Origin: Scandinavium vulneris_A
GTDB taxonomy: Bacteria > Pseudomonadota > Gammaproteobacteria > Enterobacterales > Enterobacteriaceae
NCBI GenBank assembly: GCA_046518185.1
Contig: JBKGRZ010000007.1
Location: 124,001-188,000 of the forward strand
Length of the DNA: 64,000 nucleotides
Direction of reading: 5' to 3'
How positions within the stretch are numbered: the stretch's first letter is position 1; the number at the start of each line of letters is the position of its first letter. Of the stretch, positions 35,454 through 42,903 are shown piece by piece. The notes below the pieces were generated by a model. The model was not told the origin of the DNA, ran no database searches, and worked only from the letters and a program-made list of their open reading frames with translations. The translations under genes and the position numbers were made by a program.

Positions 35454-37993
35454 ACGTTTTCCTCCACCAGAGTGACCGGGATGCGCTCGTACGGCGTGGC
35501 CGGGCGATGCTGTTGACGTTCAGGCACAATCTGCACGTTCGGGTCGCGCTGCGCGCTGTTCACGAAGTGTTTGAAGCGACCCTGCGCCGCCGGATCGTTG
35601 ACGGTCTCGGTCCATTCGCAGGCGAACAGGCCGCGCAGGCGCGCCAGCTCTTCTTCCAGATGATCGTTCAGACCGAGCTTATCGTCGATGATAACGGCTT
35701 TCAGGTAGTCGATACCGCCTTCCAGATTATCGAGCCACGGCGCGGTACGGGTCAGTTTGTCTGCGGTGCGGATGTAGAACATCATGAACCGGTCGAGATA
35801 TTTGATCAGCGTTTCTTTATCGAGATCGGCGGCCAGCAGATCCGCGTGACGCGGCTTCATGCCGCCGTTACCACAGACGTACAGGTTCCAGCCTTTTTCG
35901 GTGGCGATGATGCCGACATCTTTGCCCTGCGCTTCCGCACATTCGCGGGTACAGCCGGACACGCCGAATTTCATTTTGTGCGGGGTACGGATGCCTTTGT
36001 AGCGATTTTCCAGCTCGACGCCGAAGCCCACGCTGTCACCTACCCCGTAGCGGCACCAGGTGCTGCCGACGCAGGTTTTTGCCATTCGCAGCGCTTTGGC
36101 ATAGGCATGACCGGTTTCAAACCCGGCTTCAATCAGCTGACGCCAGATTTCCGGCAGGTCATCTTTCTGCGCGCCGAACAGGCCGATACGCTGGGAACCG
36201 GTGATTTTGGTGTAAAGGTTAAACGCCTGGGCGATGCGACCGACCGCCATCAGGCCGTCCGGGGTGATTTCGCCCCCGGCAGAACGCGGGATAACCGAAT
36301 AGGTACCGTCTTTCTGAATGTTGGCGAGGAAGTTGTCGTTGGTATCCTGCAACGGCGTGTGCTGTGGCTTGAGTACGTACTCATTCCAGCAGGAGGCCAG
36401 CAGGGAACCGACGGTTGGCTTACACACTTCACAGCCATAGCCTTTGCCGTACTTTTTCAGCAGGTCGTCGAAGGTTTTGATGCCTTCCACGCGAATCAGG
36501 TGATACAGCTCCTGGCGGGAGAAGGCGAAGTGTTCGCAAAGGTTGTGGTTGACCTCAATGCCCTGTTTCGCCAGTTCGGCATTCAGCACCTGCGTAACCA
36601 GTGGAATGCAGCCGCCGCAGCCGGTCCCGGCTTTGGTTTCGGCTTTCAGCGCCGCCACGGTGTGGCACCCGTTGTTGATGGCGCTGACGAGATCACCTTT
36701 GGTGACGTCGAAGCAGGAACAAATCTGCGCGCTGTCCGGCAGTTTATCGACGCCGATCGCCGGTTTGCCGCCCGCTGCATGAGCAGGCAGGATCAGGGCA
36801 TCCGGATTTTCTGGCAGCTCAATGGCGTTTAATACCAGCTGCAGCAGGTTGCCGAAGTCGCTGGTATCGCCGACCAGCACCGCACCGAGCAGGGTTTTGT
36901 TATCCGGGCTGACGATCAGACGTTTGTAGACTTCTTTGCTTTCGTCGAGGTACACGTAGCTGCGTGCGCCTGGGGTGCGACCGTGCGCATCGCCAATCCC
37001 GCCGACGTCGACGCCGAGCAGTTTCAGCTTAGCGCTGAGATCTGCGCCTTCAAACACGTTGTCTTTGCCGAGAATATGATCGACCGCCACCTGCGCCATT
37101 TTGTAGCCCGGCGCGACCAGGCCGTAAACGCGGTTATTCCAGCTGGCGCATTCGCCGATGGCGTAGATATCCGGGTCGGAGGTCTGGCAGGTGTCATTCA
37201 CCATGATACCGCCGCGCTGGCCGGTTGCCAGGCCGCACTGGGTTGCCAGTTTGTCGCGGGGACGAATGCCGGTAGAGAAGACGATAAAGTCGATTTCGAG
37301 CTCGCTGCCATCGGCAAAGCGCATGGTTTTACGCGCTTCGGTGCCTTCCTGGACGATCTCTTTGGTGTTCTTGCTGGTGTGAACTTTCACGCCGAGGCTT
37401 TCGATTTTGCGCTTCAGCTGGTCGCCGCCCATTGGATCGAGCTGTTCTGCCATCAGCATTGGGGCAAATTCGATAACGTGGGTTTCGACGCCGAGGTTCT
37501 TCAGGGCGCCAGCCGCTTCGAGACCGAGCAGACCACCGCCCACCACCGCGCCACGTTTGCTGCGACGGGCGCAGGCTTCAATGGCGTTTAAATCTTCGAT
37601 AGTGCGGTAAACAAAGCAATCCTGGGTATCAGAGCCTTTGATCGGCGGGATCCACGGATAGGAACCGGTCGCCATGATCAGTTTGTCGTAAAACACCGAC
37701 CGACCCGCACTTGAGTGAATCACCTTTTCCTGACGGTTAATGGTGATAGCGCGTTCGCCAATCAGTACCTTAACGCCATGCTTCTCGTAGAACCCTTCAC
37801 GCACCAGCGAAAGTTCTTCCGCCGTGTGGTGAGAGAAGTAAGATGAGAGATGGACGCGGTCGTAGGCGATACGGGGTTCTTCACAGAAGACGGTAATCTC
37901 AAACTGATCCGCCGGGGCTTTATCGAGAAGATCCTCAATAAAGCGATGGCCGACCATGCCGTTACCGATAATAGCGAGTCTGACTTTGCTCAT
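35450..37993 (-). CDS. nirB: Nitrite reductase (NADH) large subunit
   Basis: NirB reduces nitrite to ammonium with NADH during anaerobic growth. The 847-residue protein shows an N-terminal FAD domain (GNGMVGHRF near 11), an NADH domain (GGGLLGLEAAGAL near 152), a BFD-like [2Fe-2S] domain with paired cysteines (CSCFD near 425 and GTGCGGC near 460), and a nitrite/sulfite reductase part with the siroheme-[4Fe-4S] cysteines (CVGSTWC near 640; VSGCTRECAEAQ near 680). It heads the operon, driven by a promoter with FNR and NarL/NarP sites. Confidence 0.98.
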   Translation of the reverse strand: MSKVRLAIIGNGMVGHRFIEDLLDKAPADQFEITVFCEEPRIAYDRVHLSSYFSHHTAEELSLVREGFYEKHGVKVLIGERAITINRQEKVIHSSAGRSVFYDKLIMATGSYPWIPPIKGSDTQDCFVYRTIEDLNAIEACARRSKRGAVVGGGLLGLEAAGALKNLGVETHVIEFAPMLMAEQLDPMGGDQLKRKIESLGVKVHTSKNTKEIVQEGTEARKTMRFADGSELEIDFIVFSTGIRPRDKLATQCGLATGQRGGIMVNDTCQTSDPDIYAIGECASWNNRVYGLVAPGYKMAQVAVDHILGKDNVFEGADLSAKLKLLGVDVGGIGDAHGRTPGARSYVYLDESKEVYKRLIVSPDNKTLLGAVLVGDTSDFGNLLQLVLNAIELPENPDALILPAHAAGGKPAIGVDKLPDSAQICSCFDVTKGDLVSAINNGCHTVAALKAETKAGTGCGGCIPLVTQVLNAELAKQGIEVNHNLCEHFAFSRQELYHLIRVEGIKTFDDLLKKYGKGYGCEVCKPTVGSLLASCWNEYVLKPQHTPLQDTNDNFLANIQKDGTYSVIPRSAGGEITPDGLMAVGRIAQAFNLYTKITGSQRIGLFGAQKDDLPEIWRQLIEAGFETGHAYAKALRMAKTCVGSTWCRYGVGDSVGFGVELENRYKGIRTPHKMKFGVSGCTRECAEAQGKDVGIIATEKGWNLYVCGNGGMKPRHADLLAADLDKETLIKYLDRFMMFYIRTADKLTRTAPWLDNLEGGIDYLKAVIIDDKLGLNDHLEEELARLRGLFACEWTETVNDPAAQGRFKHFVNSAQRDPNVQIVPERQQHRPATPYERIPVTLVEENV

Positions 37994-38051
37994 TTTTGCC
38001 TCGATTTCTTTTCTATTACCGCCTACCTTAACGATTCAGCCCCGTTACTTA

Positions 38052-38065
38052 TTGATGTGAATCAA
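38052..38065 (-). promoter_or_regulatory. FNR-binding site of the nirB promoter
   Basis: TTGATGTGAATCAA is a perfect match to TTGAT-4-ATCAA. Its centre lies about 65 bases before the nirB start codon, suitable for the -41.5 position of a class II FNR-activated promoter as in E. coli nirB. Confidence 0.92.
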
Positions 38066-38078
38066 ATACGCCTTTACC

Positions 38079-38094
38079 TACTCCTTAATGGGTA
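38079..38094 (-). promoter_or_regulatory. NarL/NarP 7-2-7 site of the nirB promoter
   Basis: TACTCCTTAATGGGTA is two inverted TACYYMT heptamers separated by two bases, the arrangement recognised by both NarL and NarP. Its centre is 28 bases upstream of the FNR centre, the same spacing as the E. coli nirB promoter (-69.5 and -41.5), so nitrate/nitrite activation is probably conserved. Confidence 0.9.
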
Positions 38095-38183
38095 GATAAT
38101 TGATTTGTCAGGATTTTTATAAGTTACGGAAATGCCAGAAGTTTCTCTGTCGCTGAAAAAATGCACAAAATGTGGGGGTAATG

Positions 38184-39500
38184 ATGAGCACGACACCGTT
38201 ATGGATTATCGAGAATGTGCGTTTGCCGGGGCGCGAAGGACTGTGGCAACTGGGGATTGAAAACGGGCGTTTCCAGTCCATCACACCGATGGCGGAAACC
38301 CGACATGAAAGTTTAGAAGTGCTCAATGCGCGCGGCGGGCTGGCGATCCCTCCGTTTATCGAACCGCATATTCATCTGGATACCACCCAAACCGCCGGGG
38401 AGCCTAACTGGAATCAGTCAGGCACACTGTTTGAAGGCATTGAGCGCTGGGCCGAGCGCAAGGCAATGCTTACCCATGAAGACGTAAAAGCCCGGGCGTG
38501 GAAAACGCTAAAATGGCAAATTGCCAACGGCATTCAGTTCGTGCGTACCCACGTGGACGTATCCGACCCGACCCTGACCGCGTTGAAAGCCATGCTGGAA
38601 GTGAAGCAGGAAGTGGCCCCGTGGGTTGAGTTGCAGATTGTCGCCTTTCCACAGGAGGGGATCCTCTCATACCCTGACGGCGCGGCATTACTGGAGCAAG
38701 CGCTGCAGCTCGGTGCGGATGTGGTTGGTGCTATCCCGCATTTCGAATTTACCCGCGAGTATGGCGTGGAGTCGCTGCACATCGCCTTTGCGCTGGCGAA
38801 GAAATATGACCGGCCGCTGGATATTCACTGCGATGAAATCGACGATGAACAGTCGCGGTTTGTCGAGACCGTCGCGGCGCTGGCGCTCAAAGAGGGTATT
38901 GGCCCGCGCGTGACCGCCAGCCATACCACTGCCATGCACTCTTATAACGGGGCGTATACCTCGCGACTGTTCCGCTTGCTCAAACTGTCGGGGATTAACT
39001 TTGTCGCCAACCCGCTGGTGAATATTCATCTGCAAGGGCGGTTCGATGATTACCCGAAACGCCGGGGTATCACCCGGGTGAAAGAGTTGTTGGGCGCCGG
39101 GATTAACGTCTGCTTTGGCCATGATGATGTGTTTGACCCGTGGTATCCGTTGGGCACCGGCAATATGCTGCAGGTGCTACATATGGGGCTGCACGTGTGT
39201 CAGATGATGGGCTATCAGCAAATTAATGACGGCCTGAACCTGATTACCCATCACAGCGCCAGAACCTTTGGCCTGACGGATTATGGGATTGCGGTCGGTA
39301 ACACGGCGAATCTGATTATCCTGCCTGCTGAAAATGGTTTTGAAGCGGTGCGCTGTCAGGTGCCGGTTCGCTGGTCGATTCGTCAGGGGCGGGTGATTGC
39401 GAGCACGCAGCTGGCGCAAACCTGGGTGCAAATGGATAACGGCGGAGAAGAGGTGTTCTTTACGCGGAACAGCCCCTTTACCGGCGGTAAAGGGGCGTAG
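38184..39500 (+). CDS. codA: Cytosine deaminase (CodA-like)
   Basis: The 438-residue amidohydrolase resembles E. coli CodA (427 residues) over nearly its whole length. Metal and substrate residues are visible: EPHIHLDTTQT (H62, H64), HCDEIDDEQSRF, SHTTAMHSY and GHDDVFDPWYPLG. CodA deaminates cytosine to uracil, and related enzymes act on creatinine-like or pterin substrates, so the exact substrate is inferred. I start at the second of two ATGs because the GGGGG ribosome site is five bases away. A codB permease is absent, and the gene lies between nirB and tsgA, unlike the E. coli codBA operon. Confidence 0.85.
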   Translation: MSTTPLWIIENVRLPGREGLWQLGIENGRFQSITPMAETRHESLEVLNARGGLAIPPFIEPHIHLDTTQTAGEPNWNQSGTLFEGIERWAERKAMLTHEDVKARAWKTLKWQIANGIQFVRTHVDVSDPTLTALKAMLEVKQEVAPWVELQIVAFPQEGILSYPDGAALLEQALQLGADVVGAIPHFEFTREYGVESLHIAFALAKKYDRPLDIHCDEIDDEQSRFVETVAALALKEGIGPRVTASHTTAMHSYNGAYTSRLFRLLKLSGINFVANPLVNIHLQGRFDDYPKRRGITRVKELLGAGINVCFGHDDVFDPWYPLGTGNMLQVLHMGLHVCQMMGYQQINDGLNLITHHSARTFGLTDYGIAVGNTANLIILPAENGFEAVRCQVPVRWSIRQGRVIASTQLAQTWVQMDNGGEEVFFTRNSPFTGGKGA

Positions 39501-39508
39501 GGCAAAAC

Positions 39509-40693
39509 TTAGTGGTTCGCTGCCGCCGCATTATGCTGGCGGTGACGGCTCACAAAGCCCAGCACCAGACACATCACGAACACCACCGCGTACAGAACGT
39601 TGGCGGTATGCAGCGCCGCCAGCGGGCCGCTGTGAGCCACAATCGGGCCGGTGACCACGAAGGTCAGCATGGTGCCGATGGTGCCGCAGGTCAGGACGAA
39701 GTTCACCAGCTTCGGCGAGGCGACTTTCGTCTGCAAGGAGCCGAGGGTGATGATCGAGGTGTAGATAGCGCTGGAGAAAAAGCCCAGGGTCAGAATGAAC
39801 CACGGCATGTGCTCCGGCGAACCGTTGATGAACAGATACATCAGCACCGTTGCCAGGCCTGCCAGCACGGTCAGAATGCGCTGTAAATCGAAGAAGCGCA
39901 GGATGAAGCTGAACGCCCACATGCCGAACATGTACGACATCCAGAAGTCACTCACCAACTGCCCGGCATCACCGAGACTCATGCCCAGACCTTTGGCATA
40001 TTCCGGCACCCAGGAGATAAAGCCCAGCTGGCCGAGGATGTAGCACAGCGCCGCCACCGACAGGAACAGCACGCCGATACCCCATTTCTCTTTTGCCACC
40101 GGCTGCGCGATGGTCTCGGCTTTCTTACCCAGAACCGGGAAGTCACAGCCGAAGGTCAGCCCGAAAATCGCGACATACACCAGCCCGATGCAGGCATACA
40201 CCCAGTACCATTCGATGCTACGCGCCAGCAGCCAGGCGGCAACCATCGGGAAAATCATCCCGGCCATGCTGAAGAAGGAGTCGGTAAACAGCAGGCGTGC
40301 GCCGCGCTGACGGCCTTCATACATGTGAGTAATCAGGAACGTACCGATCGACATGGTTATCCCGCTGACCAGCCCGAGCACGAACATCGAGGCGGAGAAC
40401 AGGGCAAGGCTGTGGCTGGTCATCAGACCGGCGACGGCAAGTACCATCAAAATAAAGCCGAAACGCAGTTGGGTTTTCAGCGGCACGATTTCCATCAGCC
40501 AGGCGTTGAGGAAGATAGAAATCAAAATCCCGGCGTTCAGGAAGGTAAAGGTATTGCTCATGCTGGAGACCGGCAGATGGAAATAATCGGCGATATTTCC
40601 CATCACCATGCCGGTGACAATAACCAATGCCCCGGTCAGGGCGTAGGAGAAAAAGCTGATCCATGTGAGCTTGGTGCGGTTGCTGTTAGTCAT
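39509..40693 (-). CDS. tsgA: Major facilitator TsgA
   Basis: A 394-residue MFS-type inner-membrane protein with about twelve hydrophobic helices. It resembles E. coli TsgA (YhfC, 393 residues), a member of the FucP/GlcP-like branch whose substrate is unknown; the Salmonella gene was linked to tellurite resistance and selenite response. It converges with the codA-like gene with only eight bases between the stops, and is divergent from ppiA. Confidence 0.93.
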   Translation of the reverse strand: MTNSNRTKLTWISFFSYALTGALVIVTGMVMGNIADYFHLPVSSMSNTFTFLNAGILISIFLNAWLMEIVPLKTQLRFGFILMVLAVAGLMTSHSLALFSASMFVLGLVSGITMSIGTFLITHMYEGRQRGARLLFTDSFFSMAGMIFPMVAAWLLARSIEWYWVYACIGLVYVAIFGLTFGCDFPVLGKKAETIAQPVAKEKWGIGVLFLSVAALCYILGQLGFISWVPEYAKGLGMSLGDAGQLVSDFWMSYMFGMWAFSFILRFFDLQRILTVLAGLATVLMYLFINGSPEHMPWFILTLGFFSSAIYTSIITLGSLQTKVASPKLVNFVLTCGTIGTMLTFVVTGPIVAHSGPLAALHTANVLYAVVFVMCLVLGFVSRHRQHNAAAANH

Positions 40694-40813
40694 GACTGGC
40701 CTGTGTACAGAACGGTAAAACGCATTGACAATGCGCGGGGTGGGCAGATTTTATGCATTACAGTGACGGAGGCAAAGGTTTATTCTGAAAACGATGAAAT
40801 AATTCCTAATCTA

Positions 40814-40831
40814 TCGTGATATTAATCACGA
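40814..40831. promoter_or_regulatory. CRP (cAMP-CRP/CytR) site upstream of ppiA
   Basis: A perfect palindrome TCGTGAT-4-ATCACGA fits the CRP pattern (CGTGA-6-TCACG against TGTGA-6-TCACA, eight of ten core bases). It lies 143 bases before the ppiA ATG, between divergent tsgA and ppiA. In E. coli ppiA is controlled by CRP and CytR, which supports the assignment. Confidence 0.65.
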
Positions 40832-40973
40832 TTTCTTGCCGTCATCCTGCCTGCTGACGAAGTAATAAATGTCACAAATACGTAAACTTTAGTAAAAGGC
40901 TGGTCTGCGCGTCGAGAGCCTTTTAGAATCAAGCGATTCGCAGGCTCTCTCGTTCCCGTTTTAAGGAATTCAC

Positions 40974-41546
40974 ATGCTCAAATCTACTCTGGCTGCCGTG
41001 GCGGCTGTACTTGCAATGTCGGCTATCTCTCCCGTTGCTCTGGCTGCTCAAGCCTCCCCGCACGTCCTGCTGACGACCTCCGCCGGTAATATCGAGCTGG
41101 AGCTGAACAGCCAGAAAGCGCCGGTTTCCGTCGAGAACTTCGTGAGCTATGTGAACAGTGGTTTTTATAACAACACCACCTTCCACCGCGTTATCCCAGG
41201 CTTCATGATTCAGGGTGGCGGTTTCACCGAGCAGATGCAGCAGAAGCAGCCGAACCCGCCGATTAAAAACGAGGCTGACAATGGCCTGCGTAATACTCGC
41301 GGCACCATTTCTATGGCGCGTACTGCGGATAAAGACAGCGCCACCAGCCAGTTCTTTATCAACGTAGCGGATAACGCCTTCCTCGACCACGGTCAGCGTG
41401 ACTTTGGCTACGCGGTATTTGGTAAAGTGGTGAAAGGGATGGACGTGGCGGACAAGATTTCTCAGGTCGCCTCCCATGACGTCGGCCCTTACCAGAATGT
41501 GCCGACAAAACCGGTGGTTATCCTGTCTGCGAAAGTCCTGCCATAA
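40974..41546 (+). CDS. ppiA: Periplasmic peptidyl-prolyl cis-trans isomerase A (cyclophilin)
   Basis: PpiA (RotA) speeds prolyl isomerisation during folding of exported proteins. The 190-residue precursor has a signal peptide (about 1-24, ending VALA). The mature part is a bacterial cyclophilin with FHRVIPGFMIQGGG (catalytic Arg) and GTISMARTADKDSATSQFFI. Length equals E. coli PpiA. It is preceded by a CRP-like palindrome and followed 83 bases later by the fused yhfG-fic gene. Confidence 0.97.
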   Translation: MLKSTLAAVAAVLAMSAISPVALAAQASPHVLLTTSAGNIELELNSQKAPVSVENFVSYVNSGFYNNTTFHRVIPGFMIQGGGFTEQMQQKQPNPPIKNEADNGLRNTRGTISMARTADKDSATSQFFINVADNAFLDHGQRDFGYAVFGKVVKGMDVADKISQVASHDVGPYQNVPTKPVVILSAKVLP

Positions 41547-41629
41547 ACCTTCCCGGTCCGGGCCTTCCTGCGTAATCCTAAATTGCTGCTTATACTTGTG
41601 GCAAAAGCGGAACCGTCAGGGAGGTCCAG

Positions 41630-42229
41630 ATGAAAAAGCTCACCGAAAAGCAAAAAATCCGTCTGTGGGAACAGCGGCATAGCCGTTCGTTTGAGGCCAG
41701 CTGTCGGCTGGATGTGCCTGAACCTCACGCCCAGGATGCGCTTTTTGCCCAACGCGTCGATACCCTTGAGCTTGGCCCACTGCATCGCGGTTTACCGTGG
41801 CTGTGTGCTATTCACCAGCAAATTTTCCAGGATGCCTACGACTGGGCCGGAGAACTGCGTGAGGTGGATATCTCCCGGGGCGATATCCAATTCTGCCATT
41901 TCGAGTACATCGAAAACGAAGGCAACGACCTGATGCAGGCGCTTGAAGACGAGCATTACCTCGTCGGCCTGCCCAAAGCGGAGTTCATCCAACGGCTGGC
42001 GCACTATTACTGCGAAATTAACGTTCTGCATCCGTTCTTTGTCGGCAGTGGTCGGGCGCAACGGGTGTTCTTCGAACAGCTGGCCATTCACGCGGGCTAT
42101 GTGCTGGACTGGCGCGTCATTGACCCACAGGCGTGGAGTCAGGCGAACGAGAGCGGGGCGCTGGGCGATTTAGCGTCGCTGATTACCCTGTTCACTAAAG
42201 TGGTAAGCGAAGCGCAGGAAACTGAGTAG
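41630..42229 (+). CDS. fic: Fused YhfG-Fic protein (antitoxin N-terminus joined to Fic domain)
   Basis: One 199-residue frame with a strong ribosome site (GGGAGG, 41619-41624, five bases before the ATG). Residues 1 to about 28 match the start of the small YhfG protein of E. coli (MKKLT-KQK-RLWE then F-AS-RL). From about residue 46 (LELGPL) it matches E. coli Fic to the end (GLPWL, YDWAGELREVDI, FCHFEYIE, LAHYYCEINVLHPF, VVSEA). The YhfG C-terminus and the first 45 or so residues of Fic are missing. Fic proteins transfer AMP to targets; YhfG is the partner that inhibits Fic. The active loop reads HPFFVGSGRAQR, where the canonical acidic residue and Asn are Val and Ser. The putative inhibitory motif is S-C-R-L-D-V instead of S-x-x-x-E-G. 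Activity is therefore uncertain. Confidence 0.85.
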   Translation: MKKLTEKQKIRLWEQRHSRSFEASCRLDVPEPHAQDALFAQRVDTLELGPLHRGLPWLCAIHQQIFQDAYDWAGELREVDISRGDIQFCHFEYIENEGNDLMQALEDEHYLVGLPKAEFIQRLAHYYCEINVLHPFFVGSGRAQRVFFEQLAIHAGYVLDWRVIDPQAWSQANESGALGDLASLITLFTKVVSEAQETE

Positions 42230-42260
42230 AATAGCGCGGTTTGCTGTCACCGGAGCCGCC

Positions 42261-42824
42261 ATGATCCTGCTTATTGATAACTACGATTCGTTTACCTGGA
42301 ACCTGTACCAGTATTTTTGTGAACTCGGTGCCGAGGTGCAGGTCAGACGCAACGATGACATCACGCTGGATGAGATAGCCCGGCTTTCCCCGGCTAAAAT
42401 CGTAATTTCTCCCGGCCCCTGCACCCCGGATGAATCGGGCGTATCGCTCGAGGTGATTCGTCACTACGCCGGTAAAACGCCGATTCTGGGCGTGTGCCTG
42501 GGCCATCAGGCGATTGCCCAGGTATTTGGTGCCACCATTGTCCGTGCGGCAAAGGTGATGCACGGTAAAACCTCACCAATAACGCATAACGGCCAGGGCG
42601 TGTTCGCCGGACTGAATAATCCGCTGACCGTCACCCGCTACCATTCTCTGCTGATTGACCCGCCCACGCTGCCTGCAAATTTTGAAATAACCGCCCAGAG
42701 TGAAAGTGGCGAGATCATGGGCATTCGCCACCGCCAGTGGGACCTCGAAGGGGTGCAGTTCCACCCGGAGAGTATCCTTAGCGAGCAGGGTCATCAGCTG
42801 CTGGATAACTTCCTGAAACGATAA
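42261..42824 (+). CDS. pabA: Aminodeoxychorismate synthase, glutaminase component
   Basis: PabA supplies ammonia from glutamine to PabB to make 4-amino-4-deoxychorismate, the precursor of p-aminobenzoate and folate. The 187-residue class I glutamine amidotransferase has nucleophile Cys79 in GVCLGHQAIAQ and the His-Glu pair in VQFHPESIL. Length equals E. coli PabA. It follows fic by 31 bases, as in E. coli, and may be cotranscribed with it. Confidence 0.97.
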   Translation: MILLIDNYDSFTWNLYQYFCELGAEVQVRRNDDITLDEIARLSPAKIVISPGPCTPDESGVSLEVIRHYAGKTPILGVCLGHQAIAQVFGATIVRAAKVMHGKTSPITHNGQGVFAGLNNPLTVTRYHSLLIDPPTLPANFEITAQSESGEIMGIRHRQWDLEGVQFHPESILSEQGHQLLDNFLKR

Positions 42825-42839
42825 TTCACCTTGCCATGA

Positions 42840-42878
42840 TGTGATTTATTATGCATATTTCGTGATTATTATTTCATA
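42840..42878 (+). promoter_or_regulatory. Tandem ARG boxes (ArgR operator) of argD
   Basis: Two 18-bp boxes lie at about 42840-42857 and 42861-42878, separated by three bases. Their cores TGATTTATTATGCA and TGATTATTATTTCA each match TGAAT-WWWW-ATTCA at 12 of 14 positions. Two boxes with a 3-bp gap are the classic ArgR hexamer target, so argD is probably repressed by arginine. Confidence 0.85.
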
Positions 42879-42903
42879 ATCATTGCTGCATAAGAGGAAT
42901 GTC

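Noticed and set aside
35507..36832. Open frame of about 440 codons on the plus strand opposite nirB
   Set aside because: It lies wholly inside the conserved nirB coding region and its translation resembles no family I know; a shadow of GC-rich codons.
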